Assembly: GCA_020639075.1 (NCBI GenBank) | Contig: JACKHI010000002.1 | Coordinates: 62,001 to 126,000 of the forward strand | Direction of reading: 5' to 3' | DNA from: Phycisphaerales bacterium | GTDB taxonomy: Bacteria > Planctomycetota > Phycisphaerae > UBA1845 > UTPLA1 | DNA: 64,000 nt | Shown here: positions 24,962 to 37,183 of the stretch, piece after piece | Layout of the letters: each line of letters opens with the position of its first letter | Position numbering within the stretch: the first letter of the stretch is position 1 | Program-made: the position numbers and the translations under genes | The notes under the pieces: model-generated | What the model saw: the letters and a program-made list of their open reading frames with translations, nothing else | Told to the model about the DNA's origin: nothing | Databases searched by the model: none

Positions 24962-26719
24962 ATGCCGAAGGACTGGTTGATTGCGCCGATCTGGGATGGA
25001 CGCGAGGGGCTGGCGAAGTCCCTGGGGGTGTCGCCGGTCGTCGCGCAGGTGCTTCACAACCGCGGCGTGTCGGATGTGGATGCGGGCCGTGTATTCCTGA
25101 CGCCGAGAATGGTGGACATCTACGAGCCCGAGCTGTTGCCGGGGGCGGCGATTGCGGCGGAGCGGATTGTCTCGGCGGTGCGCGCGGGCAAGAAAATCGT
25201 CGTTTACGGTGACTACGACGTCGATGGGATCACGGGCGTTTCGATTCTGTGGCACTGTCTGAAGCTGGCCGGCGCCAACATCTCTTATTACGTGCCGCAT
25301 CGTCTTGAAGAAGGCTATGGCGTCAATCTCGAGGCGATCGATACGCTGGCGGATGAAGGGGCGGATGTCGTCATTACGGTGGATTGCGGTGTGACGGCGA
25401 TTGAACCGGCGTTGCGGGCGCGCGAGCGCGGCATCGAGTTCATCATCACGGATCATCACAATCCGCATACGACATCGGAAGGTGAGATTGAACTTCCCGA
25501 GGCTTTGCTCGTGCATCCGGGGGCATGCGGGAAGGGCGACGGGGCGGCGTATCCGAATCCGGATCTGTCGGGGGCGGGCGTCGCGCTGAAGTTGGCGTGG
25601 GCGATTGCACAGCAGTTGTCGAAGTCGACGAAGGTGTCGCCCGAGTATCGCGACTTTCTGGTGGACGCGACGGGATTGGCCGCGCTGGGGATTATCGCGG
25701 ACGTCGTGCCGTTGACGGGAGAGAATCGCATCATTGCGCACTACGGGTTGAAGGGCCTCGCCAAGAGCCGACTGCCGGGACTTCAGGCATTGATTCAGGC
25801 TGCGAATCTGACGGGCAAGTCGCTGAGCGGTTACGACATTGGCTTCAAGCTGGGGCCGCGCCTGAATGCGATTGGTCGAATGGGGCATGCGCGGCTGGCC
25901 GTCGATATGTTGACGCGAGCCGATGCGCGCGAGGCCGTGCAGATTGCGGCGAATCTCGAGCAGCAGAATCGAGCGCGTCAGGCGCTGCAGAAGCGGATTA
26001 CGGATGAGGCAATCGAAATGGTGTCGGCGACGGGGCAGGATTCGGATGCCGTGCGCGGCATCGTGCTGGCGTCGCCGGAGTGGCATGCGGGCGTCATTGG
26101 TGTTGTGGCGAGTCGCGTGACGGAGGAGTTCGGGCGACCGACGGTGATGATCGCGATCGAGAACGGCGTCGGTCAGGGCTCGGCGCGGAGCATTCCGAAT
26201 TTCGCGCTGCACGAGGTGCTGGGGGATTGTCGCGAGACGCTGCTGACGTACGGCGGTCATGCGATGGCGGCCGGGCTGAAGATCGAAGCAGACAAGATTG
26301 ACGCGTTTCGTGCGGCGTTTCACAATCGCGCGGCGCAGCTGCTGACGCCGGCCGATCTGCGACCCAAGCTGCGGATTGATGACGAAGTGCGATTGGACGC
26401 GCTGAACATGTCGCTCGTATCGGACTTCGCAAAGCTTGAGCCGTTCGGTGCCGGAAATGCGTCGCCGCGGTTGGCGACGGACTGGCTGGAGGTCGTCGGC
26501 GAGCCAAGGGCCGTTGGGGCCAGTAAGAGCCATCTGCAAGTGGCGCTGAGCGATGGTGTGAAGCAATGCAAGGGCATTGCATTCGGCATGGCGAAGCACG
26601 CGGATGCGCTGAAGGACAGCCGACGGTGCAAAGTCGCGTTCGAACCGATCACGAACGAATGGAACGGCCGCGTCAGCGTGGAAATGCGAATCCTGGATTT
26701 CCGCTTCCCCGATGAATGA
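24962..26719 (+). CDS. recJ: Single-stranded-DNA-specific exonuclease RecJ
   Basis: 585 residues from ATG 24,962 (GGAGG five bases upstream; an ATG four codons earlier is possible). RecJ digests single-stranded DNA 5' to 3' in recombination and mismatch/base excision repair. DHH-family motifs are visible: VVYGDYDVDGITG, VVITVDCGVT, FIITDHHNP, then the DHHA1 motif LTYGGHAMAAGLKIE and the C-terminal OB-fold (LEPFGAGNASP). Length is typical. The next gene starts four bases after the stop. Confidence 0.95.
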   Translation: MPKDWLIAPIWDGREGLAKSLGVSPVVAQVLHNRGVSDVDAGRVFLTPRMVDIYEPELLPGAAIAAERIVSAVRAGKKIVVYGDYDVDGITGVSILWHCLKLAGANISYYVPHRLEEGYGVNLEAIDTLADEGADVVITVDCGVTAIEPALRARERGIEFIITDHHNPHTTSEGEIELPEALLVHPGACGKGDGAAYPNPDLSGAGVALKLAWAIAQQLSKSTKVSPEYRDFLVDATGLAALGIIADVVPLTGENRIIAHYGLKGLAKSRLPGLQALIQAANLTGKSLSGYDIGFKLGPRLNAIGRMGHARLAVDMLTRADAREAVQIAANLEQQNRARQALQKRITDEAIEMVSATGQDSDAVRGIVLASPEWHAGVIGVVASRVTEEFGRPTVMIAIENGVGQGSARSIPNFALHEVLGDCRETLLTYGGHAMAAGLKIEADKIDAFRAAFHNRAAQLLTPADLRPKLRIDDEVRLDALNMSLVSDFAKLEPFGAGNASPRLATDWLEVVGEPRAVGASKSHLQVALSDGVKQCKGIAFGMAKHADALKDSRRCKVAFEPITNEWNGRVSVEMRILDFRFPDE

Positions 26720-26722
26720 TGG

Positions 26723-28513
26723 ATGGCTGAGAAAGCTGCGGAAATGTTAGCGGACGCGGTGCGCGCGCGGCGAATGTCGCGATGGGCGCACGCCTGCGCT
26801 GTCGTGTTGATCGGTCTGGCGGTCGGCGTGATCGGCGGTCGCGGGATCACTCAGGGCGGCGTTGGCTGGTCTGACGGGGCGAATCACTTCTTTGACGGCG
26901 TCTTCGTTTACGAGTTCGTGCGCGACTGGCCGGTGAATGCGCCGAGGGCGTGGGCGGAGCAGTTTTACCTGCGGCACCCATCGTTGGGGATCGTTGTGTA
27001 TTGGCCGCCGGGTTTTGCGGCGGTTGAGGCGGCGGTATTCGGTGTATTCGGCGTGAGTCTTGTTGCGGCGCGTGTGTTGGTGCTGGCGTTCGCATTCGGG
27101 GCCGCGTATTTGTTGTTTCGACTCGTGCGCGATCTGTGGGGCGACGGTATCGGTCTGATGGCGGCGCTCTTGCTGGTCACGTGTCCCTTCGGTGAGTTGT
27201 GGATGACGGACATCATGCTGGAGTGGCCGGCGACGTTCTGGATCCTGCTTGCAGCCTGGGCGTATGTGCGGGGCGCCGGCGGCGCGGCGCGGCGGCGAAC
27301 GGCGTTGTGGTCAATTCTCTGCGGCGTCTCGATGGCGGCGGCGTTCCTGACGAAGCAGACGGCGGGGTTCATCTGGCCGGTGATCGTGATTCACGCGGTG
27401 TTATCGCGCGCCGGGCGGCGCTGGTTGCTGCGGCGGGCGACGATTTTCGGATTTGGGTTCGCGGCGTTGGTCGTCGTTGCGTATGGGCGATTGTCGGAGC
27501 CTTATGCGGGGTTGGCTTCGGAGTTGTTGCAACTGGATGTGGATGCGTTGTGGTATGCGCGGCATGCCGAGGAGATCTTCGGATGGGGGATTCTTGCTGC
27601 GGCGGGGATTGGCGTTGTATCGCGGCTGTGCATACTGGCGACGCGCGCAGGCGGTTTGTCCAATTTCGGACAAAGTGAGGGTGTTGCGGCTACGCCGGCC
27701 TGCTCCCTGACGGTCGCAGTTCGGAACGGGGTGACGCCGGGGGGAGCGCTCCGGCCTGCGTGGCTGTTTGCGATCTGGTTTGTCAGTTGGTATGCGTTCA
27801 GCAGCGCGATCGAGGCGAAGGAGCCGCGGTACTTGTTTTTCGCATTGCCGCCGTTTGTGGTGCTGGCGGCGTTCGGGATTGCGGCGTTGGGCCGGATCGG
27901 GGCGCGTGAGCGCGGTGTTGCTTGGCGCGTCGGGTTGTTGGCGGGTTTGCTGGTGATCGGGAACTGCGTCTACGCCGTTGCAAGTTCGCGGGGGCGATTG
28001 CCGTCGTATGCACCTGCCGTTGAGTTGCTGGTTGAACGCGGGGATGCTGACCTTGTGTTGGTGGATGCCGTGCGGGATGGGCAGTTCGTGTTGGATGTGT
28101 ACGAGAATGATGCGGCGCGGGGGCGGATCATACCTTTGCGGGCGAGCAAGCTGTTGTATGCGCGTGCGGCGAGAATGAAGTACGGCGGCGAGTTGCTGGT
28201 CGAGAGCGAGGCGGAGATCGTGGCGCTTTTGGATCAGCTGGGTGTGCGGTATGTCGTGATGGAGTCGCGGTCGCCGCGGACGCAGGATGCAACGATCGAT
28301 CCCGCGCCGCGGAAGCTGTTGAGATCTCTTGTATCGGATGCGTCGCGATTTGCATTGCGCGGGCAGTGGCCGTTGGCGTGTGATGATCCGGATTGGGACG
28401 ATGTTTCGCTTCGCGTGTATGAGTATCTGGCGTGTCCGCCGCGATCTACGAATCGCGTGAGGATTTCGGTGCCGGCGATGGGGCGGGATGTCGAGATTGA
28501 ATTGCCCGGGTGA
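26723..28513 (+). CDS. GT39-like membrane glycosyltransferase
   Basis: 596 residues with about 10-11 membrane helices. It matches the ArnT/PMT_2 (GT39) plan: an early periplasmic acidic motif in GWSDGANHFFDGVF (Asp near residue 50), RHPSLGIVVYWPPGF, then repeated helices and a soluble C-terminal domain (VDAVRDGQFVLDVYENDAARGRIIPL). Such enzymes transfer sugars from polyprenyl-phosphate donors on the outer face of the membrane; acceptor unknown. It begins four bases after recJ, so it is probably cotranscribed although functionally unrelated. Confidence 0.8.
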   Translation: MAEKAAEMLADAVRARRMSRWAHACAVVLIGLAVGVIGGRGITQGGVGWSDGANHFFDGVFVYEFVRDWPVNAPRAWAEQFYLRHPSLGIVVYWPPGFAAVEAAVFGVFGVSLVAARVLVLAFAFGAAYLLFRLVRDLWGDGIGLMAALLLVTCPFGELWMTDIMLEWPATFWILLAAWAYVRGAGGAARRRTALWSILCGVSMAAAFLTKQTAGFIWPVIVIHAVLSRAGRRWLLRRATIFGFGFAALVVVAYGRLSEPYAGLASELLQLDVDALWYARHAEEIFGWGILAAAGIGVVSRLCILATRAGGLSNFGQSEGVAATPACSLTVAVRNGVTPGGALRPAWLFAIWFVSWYAFSSAIEAKEPRYLFFALPPFVVLAAFGIAALGRIGARERGVAWRVGLLAGLLVIGNCVYAVASSRGRLPSYAPAVELLVERGDADLVLVDAVRDGQFVLDVYENDAARGRIIPLRASKLLYARAARMKYGGELLVESEAEIVALLDQLGVRYVVMESRSPRTQDATIDPAPRKLLRSLVSDASRFALRGQWPLACDDPDWDDVSLRVYEYLACPPRSTNRVRISVPAMGRDVEIELPG

Positions 28514-28570
28514 TACGGCGATCGGAGTTTCCGACCTTTCCTGCGTCATGCGGCGTACGTGTCCGCGCTC

Positions 28571-28645
28571 GGCTTTGCGGGAAGGATTCCCGCGGGGAGT
28601 GCGTGCGAGAAGGGATTCTCGCACGAGCAAGATTCTCGCACTGGA
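28571..28645. repeat. Palindromic repeat C, copy 1
   Basis: GCGGGAAGGATTCCCGC followed by a GAGAAGGGATTCTC hairpin and a further ATTCTCGC. A second copy with the same order lies at 60,876-60,945. It lies in the 330-bp gap between the glycosyltransferase and secA, which also holds one family D hairpin and a GTCGGGTCGATGACCCGAC palindrome near 28,818. Confidence 0.7.
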
Positions 28646-28682
28646 AAGCGTCTCTCACGAGCGGTTGTAAGGGGTGTTGATT

Positions 28683-28717
28683 CCCCACCCTTTGCATTCG
28701 CAAAGGATGGGGCACCC
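28683..28717. repeat. Hairpin repeat D
   Basis: CCCCACCCTTTG / CAAAGGATGGGG followed by CACCC; a closely related copy is at 55,530-55,564. Confidence 0.7.
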
Positions 28718-28843
28718 GCATGTTGACCATGTTACGTCGCGGCGGGGACGCCGCGGCTCTGATGGAGCGCTCGATTTGCGCGACTCGCTCCTCGATTCGC
28801 GCTACTCGTCACTCTTGTCGGGTCGATGACCCGACCTACGCAG

Positions 28844-32842
<3,999 letters not shown>

Positions 32843-32972
32843 GATTTGATTCCTGACGAATGAGGATGATGTCTGGTTGATTGACGTTCTAAAAGATCGC
32901 GCGGTGCGCGAGCCGGGAAGGAAGCGCGGCGCGGACTAGCCGCGGGGCTTCGACACGGATCGGTCCAGGAAA

Positions 32973-33338
32973 CTAGCGATCGAGGGCGCCGCCGAGACGG
33001 GCGGCACGGATGAGGCGATTCCGCCAATCGACGGATGCGTCGAAGTGGTTCGTCGTGATTGCGCAATGCCGGCCGTCGACCGGCTTCGCTCGGTCGCCGC
33101 TGATGCGGGCGAGCAGGATCAGGCAGACGGCCGCGACTGTGAGGCTGAGGCTGACGCCGGCGGACGCTCGGGCCTGCGTTGGCGAGGCGACGACGCGATA
33201 GGCGATTGCCGTTGATGTCTGGACGGCGTCGAACGTCGCTCGGGATGCGGCCTCGACTTCGAGGGCGATCAGGGCGGCGATGGCGGCGGCTGCGATGCAG
33301 CGTAGGTCGCGCTGGAATGTCGTTCGTGCCTTGTCCAT
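32973..33338 (-). CDS. Small two-TM membrane protein
   Basis: 121 residues with hydrophobic segments around 13-27 (CIAAAAIAALIALEV) and 59-77 (ASAGVSLSLTVAAVCLILLA) and basic ends. No family recognised. It sits between secA and the IS element, on the same strand as secA but 130 bp upstream of it, so it could be cotranscribed. Moderate confidence that it is a gene. Confidence 0.5.
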   Translation of the reverse strand: MDKARTTFQRDLRCIAAAAIAALIALEVEAASRATFDAVQTSTAIAYRVVASPTQARASAGVSLSLTVAAVCLILLARISGDRAKPVDGRHCAITTNHFDASVDWRNRLIRAARLGGALDR

Positions 33339-33408
33339 GACTCAGGTATTCTATCGGCGCATCGCAAAGTGCTCAATCAGCGACTTGGAAACCGGTACTG
33401 GTAAAGTT

Positions 33409-34239
33409 TCAATCCAACAGCCCGATTAGCTCTTCGACCGTCCAGACATGATCGGCGAGGGCGGCGGCCATCGCAGGCGTGTCACCGTTCAGCGTCTGGT
33501 GCTTCCGGCAATAGTTGTAATACATGAAGAACATCGCCAAAGCGTAGAAGTGATTATCAATCTTCTTGCTATGGGCGTTCGTAAGTCGCGTGAATCGGCG
33601 GTTTTGCATGCGAATCGTCAGATTGTGACGCTCGACGTGCGACGTTGACGCCCTGGCCGGGTCTGGCGAACCGCTTACGGCGTCGATCTTGCAGCCAGCA
33701 CAAACCGCAGGCGAATATTTGCGCTCGGGACTGTCGTTCAATTCGGCGTACTGTTTGATGACCTGCGCATAGTCCTGATGAGCCCCGAACGCCTCACGAA
33801 CGGCCGAAGGGTATCCCATGAATCCGTCCGTTGTGATCTGGCCGACGTTGATGACCCGGCCCGATAGATCGTCCATGAACCGATGAGCGTCGTCGCGAGT
33901 CCGCAGGCCGACGTGATAGCTGATAATGAGCTTTGAATCGGAATCGAGAGCCGTCCACGTCCAAGCGTCGCCAGCGCCTTCGACGGGCGTTTTCGCTGAC
34001 GATACTCGCTTCTGCTTGCAATAAACGAAGCTCCAGACCTCGTCACACTGGACACTATCTGGCTTGAGCCCGCGAACGTTCTGATCGTGATACGTAGCGC
34101 AAGCCGCCCCAAGATCGGCCAGCAGCTTGAGGATTGTGGGCTTACTCACGCCGGTCATGCGGACGGTCGCGTTGATCGAATTACCCTCGACCAGCGACAT
34201 GACGACTGCCTTGCGTTTTTCCAGCTTCAAGCGATTCAT
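33409..34239 (-). CDS. IS1-family transposase, single ORF
   Basis: 276 residues from ATG 34,239 (TTG 34,248 is in frame). It has an N-terminal helix-turn-helix (RKAVVMSLVEGNSINATVRMTGVSKPTILKLLADLG), then DDE residues in VQCDEVWSF, ITTDGFMGY and SHVERHNLTIRMQNRRFTRLTNAHSKK, the last being the IS1 hallmark. Unlike classical IS1 there is no frameshift between two frames. The stop codon lies on the last base of the left inverted repeat. The promoter allows only a 0-2 nt leader, so translation may be leaderless. Confidence 0.93.
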   Translation of the reverse strand: MNRLKLEKRKAVVMSLVEGNSINATVRMTGVSKPTILKLLADLGAACATYHDQNVRGLKPDSVQCDEVWSFVYCKQKRVSSAKTPVEGAGDAWTWTALDSDSKLIISYHVGLRTRDDAHRFMDDLSGRVINVGQITTDGFMGYPSAVREAFGAHQDYAQVIKQYAELNDSPERKYSPAVCAGCKIDAVSGSPDPARASTSHVERHNLTIRMQNRRFTRLTNAHSKKIDNHFYALAMFFMYYNYCRKHQTLNGDTPAMAAALADHVWTVEELIGLLD

Positions 34240-34247
34240 AATTGACA

Positions 34248-34276
34248 ATTATGCTTAAGCAAACGCGGGTTGTCAA
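34248..34276 (-). promoter_or_regulatory. Promoter of the IS transposase (leaderless start)
   Basis: On the minus strand TTGACA (34,276-34,271), 17 bp, then CATAAT (34,253-34,248). Transcription should start about 34,241, essentially at the ATG 34,239. The -35 overlaps a GGGTTGTCAACCC palindrome, a possible operator. Confidence 0.7.
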
Positions 34277-34314
34277 CCCAAACGATGGGGCGAAATACAA
34301 AAAACCAACGATAA

Positions 34315-34377
34315 TTAGCTCTACGTGTGTTGTTGTTAGCTCTAACTGGTGCTATGTTAGCTCTAACTACTACGGGT
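34315..34377. repeat. Three 21-bp-phased TTAGCTCTAAC repeats
   Basis: TTAGCTCTAC at 34,315 and TTAGCTCTAACT at 34,336 and 34,357: exact 21-bp spacing, two helical turns, so the copies face the same side of the DNA. They lie between the divergent transposase and ATPase genes inside the IS element and look like an operator or iteron set. Confidence 0.75.
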
Positions 34378-34412
34378 TGTGTGCTTCGCCATGGCGAACG
34401 CGAGGATTTGAC

Positions 34413-35687
34413 TTGGACAAGAATCAATTGGCTTTGCGGGCAAAATGCGGGCTAATTTTTAGCCCAGGAGCACCGATCAATCGCTATGAGCTTTTTGCTG
34501 GTCGAGTCGAGTCCATTAGGAAAGTCGTTAACGCCGTAACATCGCGCGGGCGGCACGTCATCATGTACGGCCAAAGGGGAGTAGGCAAAACATCGCTCGC
34601 CAGTATTTTCAAAGACATCTTCCATGAGATGGAAGGACTGAGAATTTTCAAAATCAATTGCGCCGAAACAGACGGGTTTCACGATGTCTGGAGAAACGCG
34701 TTTCGTGAGATACCCGTTATTGTCGAAGGCGGTCTTGACGATTTGAAGCAATTGGGCAAGTCGTCGATCGAGTATCGCCTCGATCAGCTTTTCCATGATG
34801 AAGCGATCACGCCAAGCGATATCCGTAGAATCGTCCAAACGATATGCCAAGATGATTTCGAGGTAGTATTGATTTTTGATGAGTTCGACCGCTTAGCAGA
34901 AGAAGAGCGAGCGCTTTTCGCAGACACCATAAAAGACCTGTCAGACAATTCAGTGAACACGACCGTTGTCCTGGTTGGGGTTGCGCGCGATGTCATCGAG
35001 TTACTTCAAGAGCACGAGTCCATCAAGCGATGTGTTGTGCAGGTTTCTCTGGAGCCAATGGACTGGAACGAACTAAAATCCATTCTGACAAAGGCTATGG
35101 CACAGCTTTACCTGACGATGGATGATGCAGCTATCGATTTGATAGTGTTTCTCTCACAAGGGTATCCGTTTTACACGCATCTATTGGGCCAAGAGGCTAC
35201 GTATTGTGCGATTGACGACAATCGAAAAGAAGTTACTCTCAAAGATGTCGGAAACGGGATCAAATCGGCGCTCGGATCAATGCCAGAAACAGAGTCGGCA
35301 GAATATCACGCAGCGACGATTTCTCAGCGCGAGAATTCACTCAACAGCGCCGTGTTACTCGCATGCGCCCTTGCAAAGGTAGATCAAAGGGGGTACTTCT
35401 CTTCAGCCGATCTGCGTGCACCGATGAAAGTAATAACTGGAAAATCATATCAAATCCCTCAATACGCAAAGCACCTCAAGAGCTTTTCCGAGGATGAGTC
35501 GCGAGGGCCTGTATTGCATAAGACAGGCGCTACCCGACGCATCAGATATGGATTTGCAAACCCGTTGTTGCGCCCCTACGTGATTCTAAAAGGAATTGCA
35601 GAAAAGATGATTGGTGGCGATCTAACCGAGTGGATTACGGTCGTTAAGCCCGAAACTGGAAAGGGGCAATTGCCGCTGTTTACTTAG
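34413..35687 (+). CDS. AAA ATPase passenger of the IS element
   Basis: 424 residues from TTG 34,413 (GAGGA six bases upstream); the open frame from 34,242 runs through the phased repeats and is unlikely to be coding. Walker A is GQRGVGKTS at 53-61 and Walker B is VVLIFDEFD near 152. A sensor-like VNTTVVLVGVARDVIELL segment and a C-terminal winged-helix-like region (LRYGFANPLLRPYVILK-like end) follow. The layout resembles ORC/Cdc6-like or TniB/TnsC-type ATPases. Base composition is clearly lower in GC than the host. It may assist transposition, defend the host, or be simple cargo; function unknown. Confidence 0.85.
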   Translation: MDKNQLALRAKCGLIFSPGAPINRYELFAGRVESIRKVVNAVTSRGRHVIMYGQRGVGKTSLASIFKDIFHEMEGLRIFKINCAETDGFHDVWRNAFREIPVIVEGGLDDLKQLGKSSIEYRLDQLFHDEAITPSDIRRIVQTICQDDFEVVLIFDEFDRLAEEERALFADTIKDLSDNSVNTTVVLVGVARDVIELLQEHESIKRCVVQVSLEPMDWNELKSILTKAMAQLYLTMDDAAIDLIVFLSQGYPFYTHLLGQEATYCAIDDNRKEVTLKDVGNGIKSALGSMPETESAEYHAATISQRENSLNSAVLLACALAKVDQRGYFSSADLRAPMKVITGKSYQIPQYAKHLKSFSEDESRGPVLHKTGATRRIRYGFANPLLRPYVILKGIAEKMIGGDLTEWITVVKPETGKGQLPLFT

Positions 35688-35934
35688 TCCGGTTTTCCCA
35701 TCTAGCCGCAGCCGCTTTTTGGGCAATCTCTCGCCGTTCTTCTTCCGACAGCTTCTCCGCCCTCGCCTTGCCGCCTTTCAAGCCACCTTTGCGGCCCGCC
35801 TCAGCAGCCTTGCTTAGCTGTTCCGGTTCATCCTCATCCAACGGCTCGCCCGTCAGCTTGCCGCCTGTCACCTGCTCCACGATGGATCGGGCTATCTCGG
35901 CTGTGTCGCGCCGGGTTTTCTTCTTCTTGGCCAT
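35680..35934 (-). CDS. Small basic KGG-rich protein of the IS element
   Basis: 84 residues from ATG 35,934, overlapping the end of the ATPase gene by 8 bp. The sequence begins MAKKKKTRRDTAEIARSIVEQVTGGK and contains the motif AGRKGGLKGGKARAEKLSEEERREIAQKAAAARW, a Lys/Gly-rich DNA-binding-like motif shared with small proteins found near mobile elements and stress genes. An extended -10 abuts the start codon. Probable DNA- or RNA-binding accessory; function not established. Confidence 0.75.
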   Translation of the reverse strand: MAKKKKTRRDTAEIARSIVEQVTGGKLTGEPLDEDEPEQLSKAAEAGRKGGLKGGKARAEKLSEEERREIAQKAAAARWENRTK

Positions 35935-35940
35935 GCCTAG

Positions 35941-35949
35941 ATTATAACA
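35941..35949 (-). promoter_or_regulatory. Extended -10 promoter of the small IS gene
   Basis: TGTTATAAT (TGn plus a perfect TATAAT) on the minus strand ends six bases before ATG 35,934, which predicts a leaderless mRNA. No good -35 is seen, as is usual for extended -10 promoters. Confidence 0.65.
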
Positions 35950-36052
35950 CACCGGTCATGGCGGCGATTCCTGGCCGCGAGGTCAAACTTTACCAGTACC
36001 TGGAAACCGGTTTGTCACGGCTCAAGGTCGTGCGGCCAGGGATGATAACGGC

Positions 36053-36850
36053 ATGTCGAACGGCGACTTTCGGGATCAGCGGATCATTGTTACCGGCGCC
36101 AGCAGCGGGATCGGCGCTGCCCTGGCTCGCGGATTCGCGGCGGCGGGCGGCCACGTGGCGCTCGTGGCGAGGCGGCGAGAGCGGCTGGCGGTGCTGGCGT
36201 CGGAATTGTCCGGCGGGCCGGGGAAGGGTGTCGTTGTCGAGGCGGACCTGACTGAGGCGGATTCTGCGGGGCGTGTGGTTGCCGAGGCCGAGGCAGGGCT
36301 GGGGGGCCGAATCGATGTACTCGTGAATAACGCGGGCATCGGCGATTACGGCGCTTTCCCCGGGACGTCGCTTGCGGACATCGAGCGGATGATGACGCTG
36401 AACATGAACGCCGTCGTGCGGCTGACGCATGCCGTCTTGCCGGGGATGATTCAGCGTCGGCGCGGACACATCCTGAGCATTGCCAGCACGGCGGCGTTTC
36501 AACCGACGCCTCACATGGCTGTCTATGGCGCGACGAAGGCGTTCGTGCTCAGCTTTTCGATGGGGATCTGGGCGGAGGTTCGCAAAAAGGGCGTCGGCGT
36601 GACGTGCGTGTGCCCGGGACCGGTCGAGACGGAGTTCTTCGATCGGGGCGGGTTCGAGTCGCGGAAGGGGGACTTTTCAAGAGTGGCGATGTCGCCGGAA
36701 CGCGTTGCGGCTGAGGCGATTTGGGCGCTGCGCGGGCGACGAACAGTCTATGTGCCGGGTTGGAAGAACAAGGTTGGGGCGGTAATGCAGCGGTTTGCGC
36801 CGATGAGGACCGTGACGCGGATTACTGGGAAGGTGTTGGGGCCGAAGTGA
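36053..36850 (+). CDS. SDR family short-chain dehydrogenase
   Basis: 265 residues, classical short-chain dehydrogenase/reductase. TGASSGIG binds the NAD(P) cofactor, NNAG follows, and the catalytic Ser/Tyr/Lys are in SIASTAAF and YGATKAF. Arg residues after the first strand (ARRRERL) suggest NADP. The C-terminal part resembles the DltE/YqjQ-like SDR branch, often annotated only as SDR. Substrate unknown. The gene begins 45 bp after the IS target duplication, so the insertion may have separated it from its promoter. Confidence 0.9.
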   Translation: MSNGDFRDQRIIVTGASSGIGAALARGFAAAGGHVALVARRRERLAVLASELSGGPGKGVVVEADLTEADSAGRVVAEAEAGLGGRIDVLVNNAGIGDYGAFPGTSLADIERMMTLNMNAVVRLTHAVLPGMIQRRRGHILSIASTAAFQPTPHMAVYGATKAFVLSFSMGIWAEVRKKGVGVTCVCPGPVETEFFDRGGFESRKGDFSRVAMSPERVAAEAIWALRGRRTVYVPGWKNKVGAVMQRFAPMRTVTRITGKVLGPK

Positions 36851-36917
36851 GTGGCGAGTTTCGTGTGTGGAGCGGCGCGGTGTCTGGTTGTGGTGTCTTG
36901 AGTGATTGTCGATCTAT

Positions 36918-37091
36918 TTCGGGATGAGGTTGATGCGCTGAGTCGCGCCGTACCTACGGCACGGCAATGGTTGTAACCAAACAATTAATCCCAGCCTTGA
37001 AAGGCTGGGCTATTCTCAAGACGTCCCTATTGGGACGCGGTACTCGCTCTTCGGCAGATGCCTATATAGTTTCACGATATTCCGTGATGAA
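36918..37091. repeat. Dispersed composite repeat B, copy 2
   Basis: Contains the GCGCCGTACCTACGGCAC segment, the CCCAGCC-TTGAAA-GGCTGGG-CTATT hairpin, the GTCCC-TATT-GGGAC hairpin and the terminal TTTCACGATATTCCG found in copies 1 and 4. It fills most of the 333-bp gap 36,851-37,183. Confidence 0.85.
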
Positions 37092-37183
37092 CCCTATTTC
37101 CTGGCCAGCGATTCTGGGCGGGTGATTCCTGCGGGATTCATCCACGCTACGATGGCGGCTACGCGAACGGCGTCGGAGCGCCG

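Larger units (their letters stand above)
33386..36008. mobile_element. Complete IS1-family element with passenger genes
   Basis: Perfect 16-bp terminal inverted repeats, GGTACTGGTAAAGTTT at 33,394-33,409 and its reverse complement at 35,985-36,000, bound a 2607-bp element. The 8-bp sequence TGGAAACC is duplicated at 33,386-33,393 and 36,001-36,008, the target duplication length expected of IS1-family transposition. Removing the element restores a palindromic target around AAACCGGTTT. Inside are an IS1-type transposase (minus), an AAA ATPase (plus) and a small basic protein (minus). Intact ends and duplication suggest recent insertion. Confidence 0.93.

Noticed and set aside
24920..26599. 559-codon minus-strand frame opposite recJ
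   Set aside because: Arg/His-rich antisense translation of recJ.
27401..28630. 409-codon minus-strand frame opposite the glycosyltransferase
   Set aside because: Arg/His/Pro-rich antisense shadow of a clear membrane protein gene.
34315..34377. Possible CRISPR-like mini-array in the IS element
   Set aside because: Only three 10-12-bp repeats with 9-bp gaps; operator or iteron is the simpler reading.
34242..34412. 57-residue N-terminal extension of the IS ATPase
   Set aside because: It would translate the phased TTAGCTCTAAC repeats and lacks a ribosome site; TTG 34,413 has GAGGA at good spacing.
33386..36008. Composite transposon bounded by two IS copies
   Set aside because: Only one transposase is present and the terminal repeats belong to a single element enclosing all three genes.
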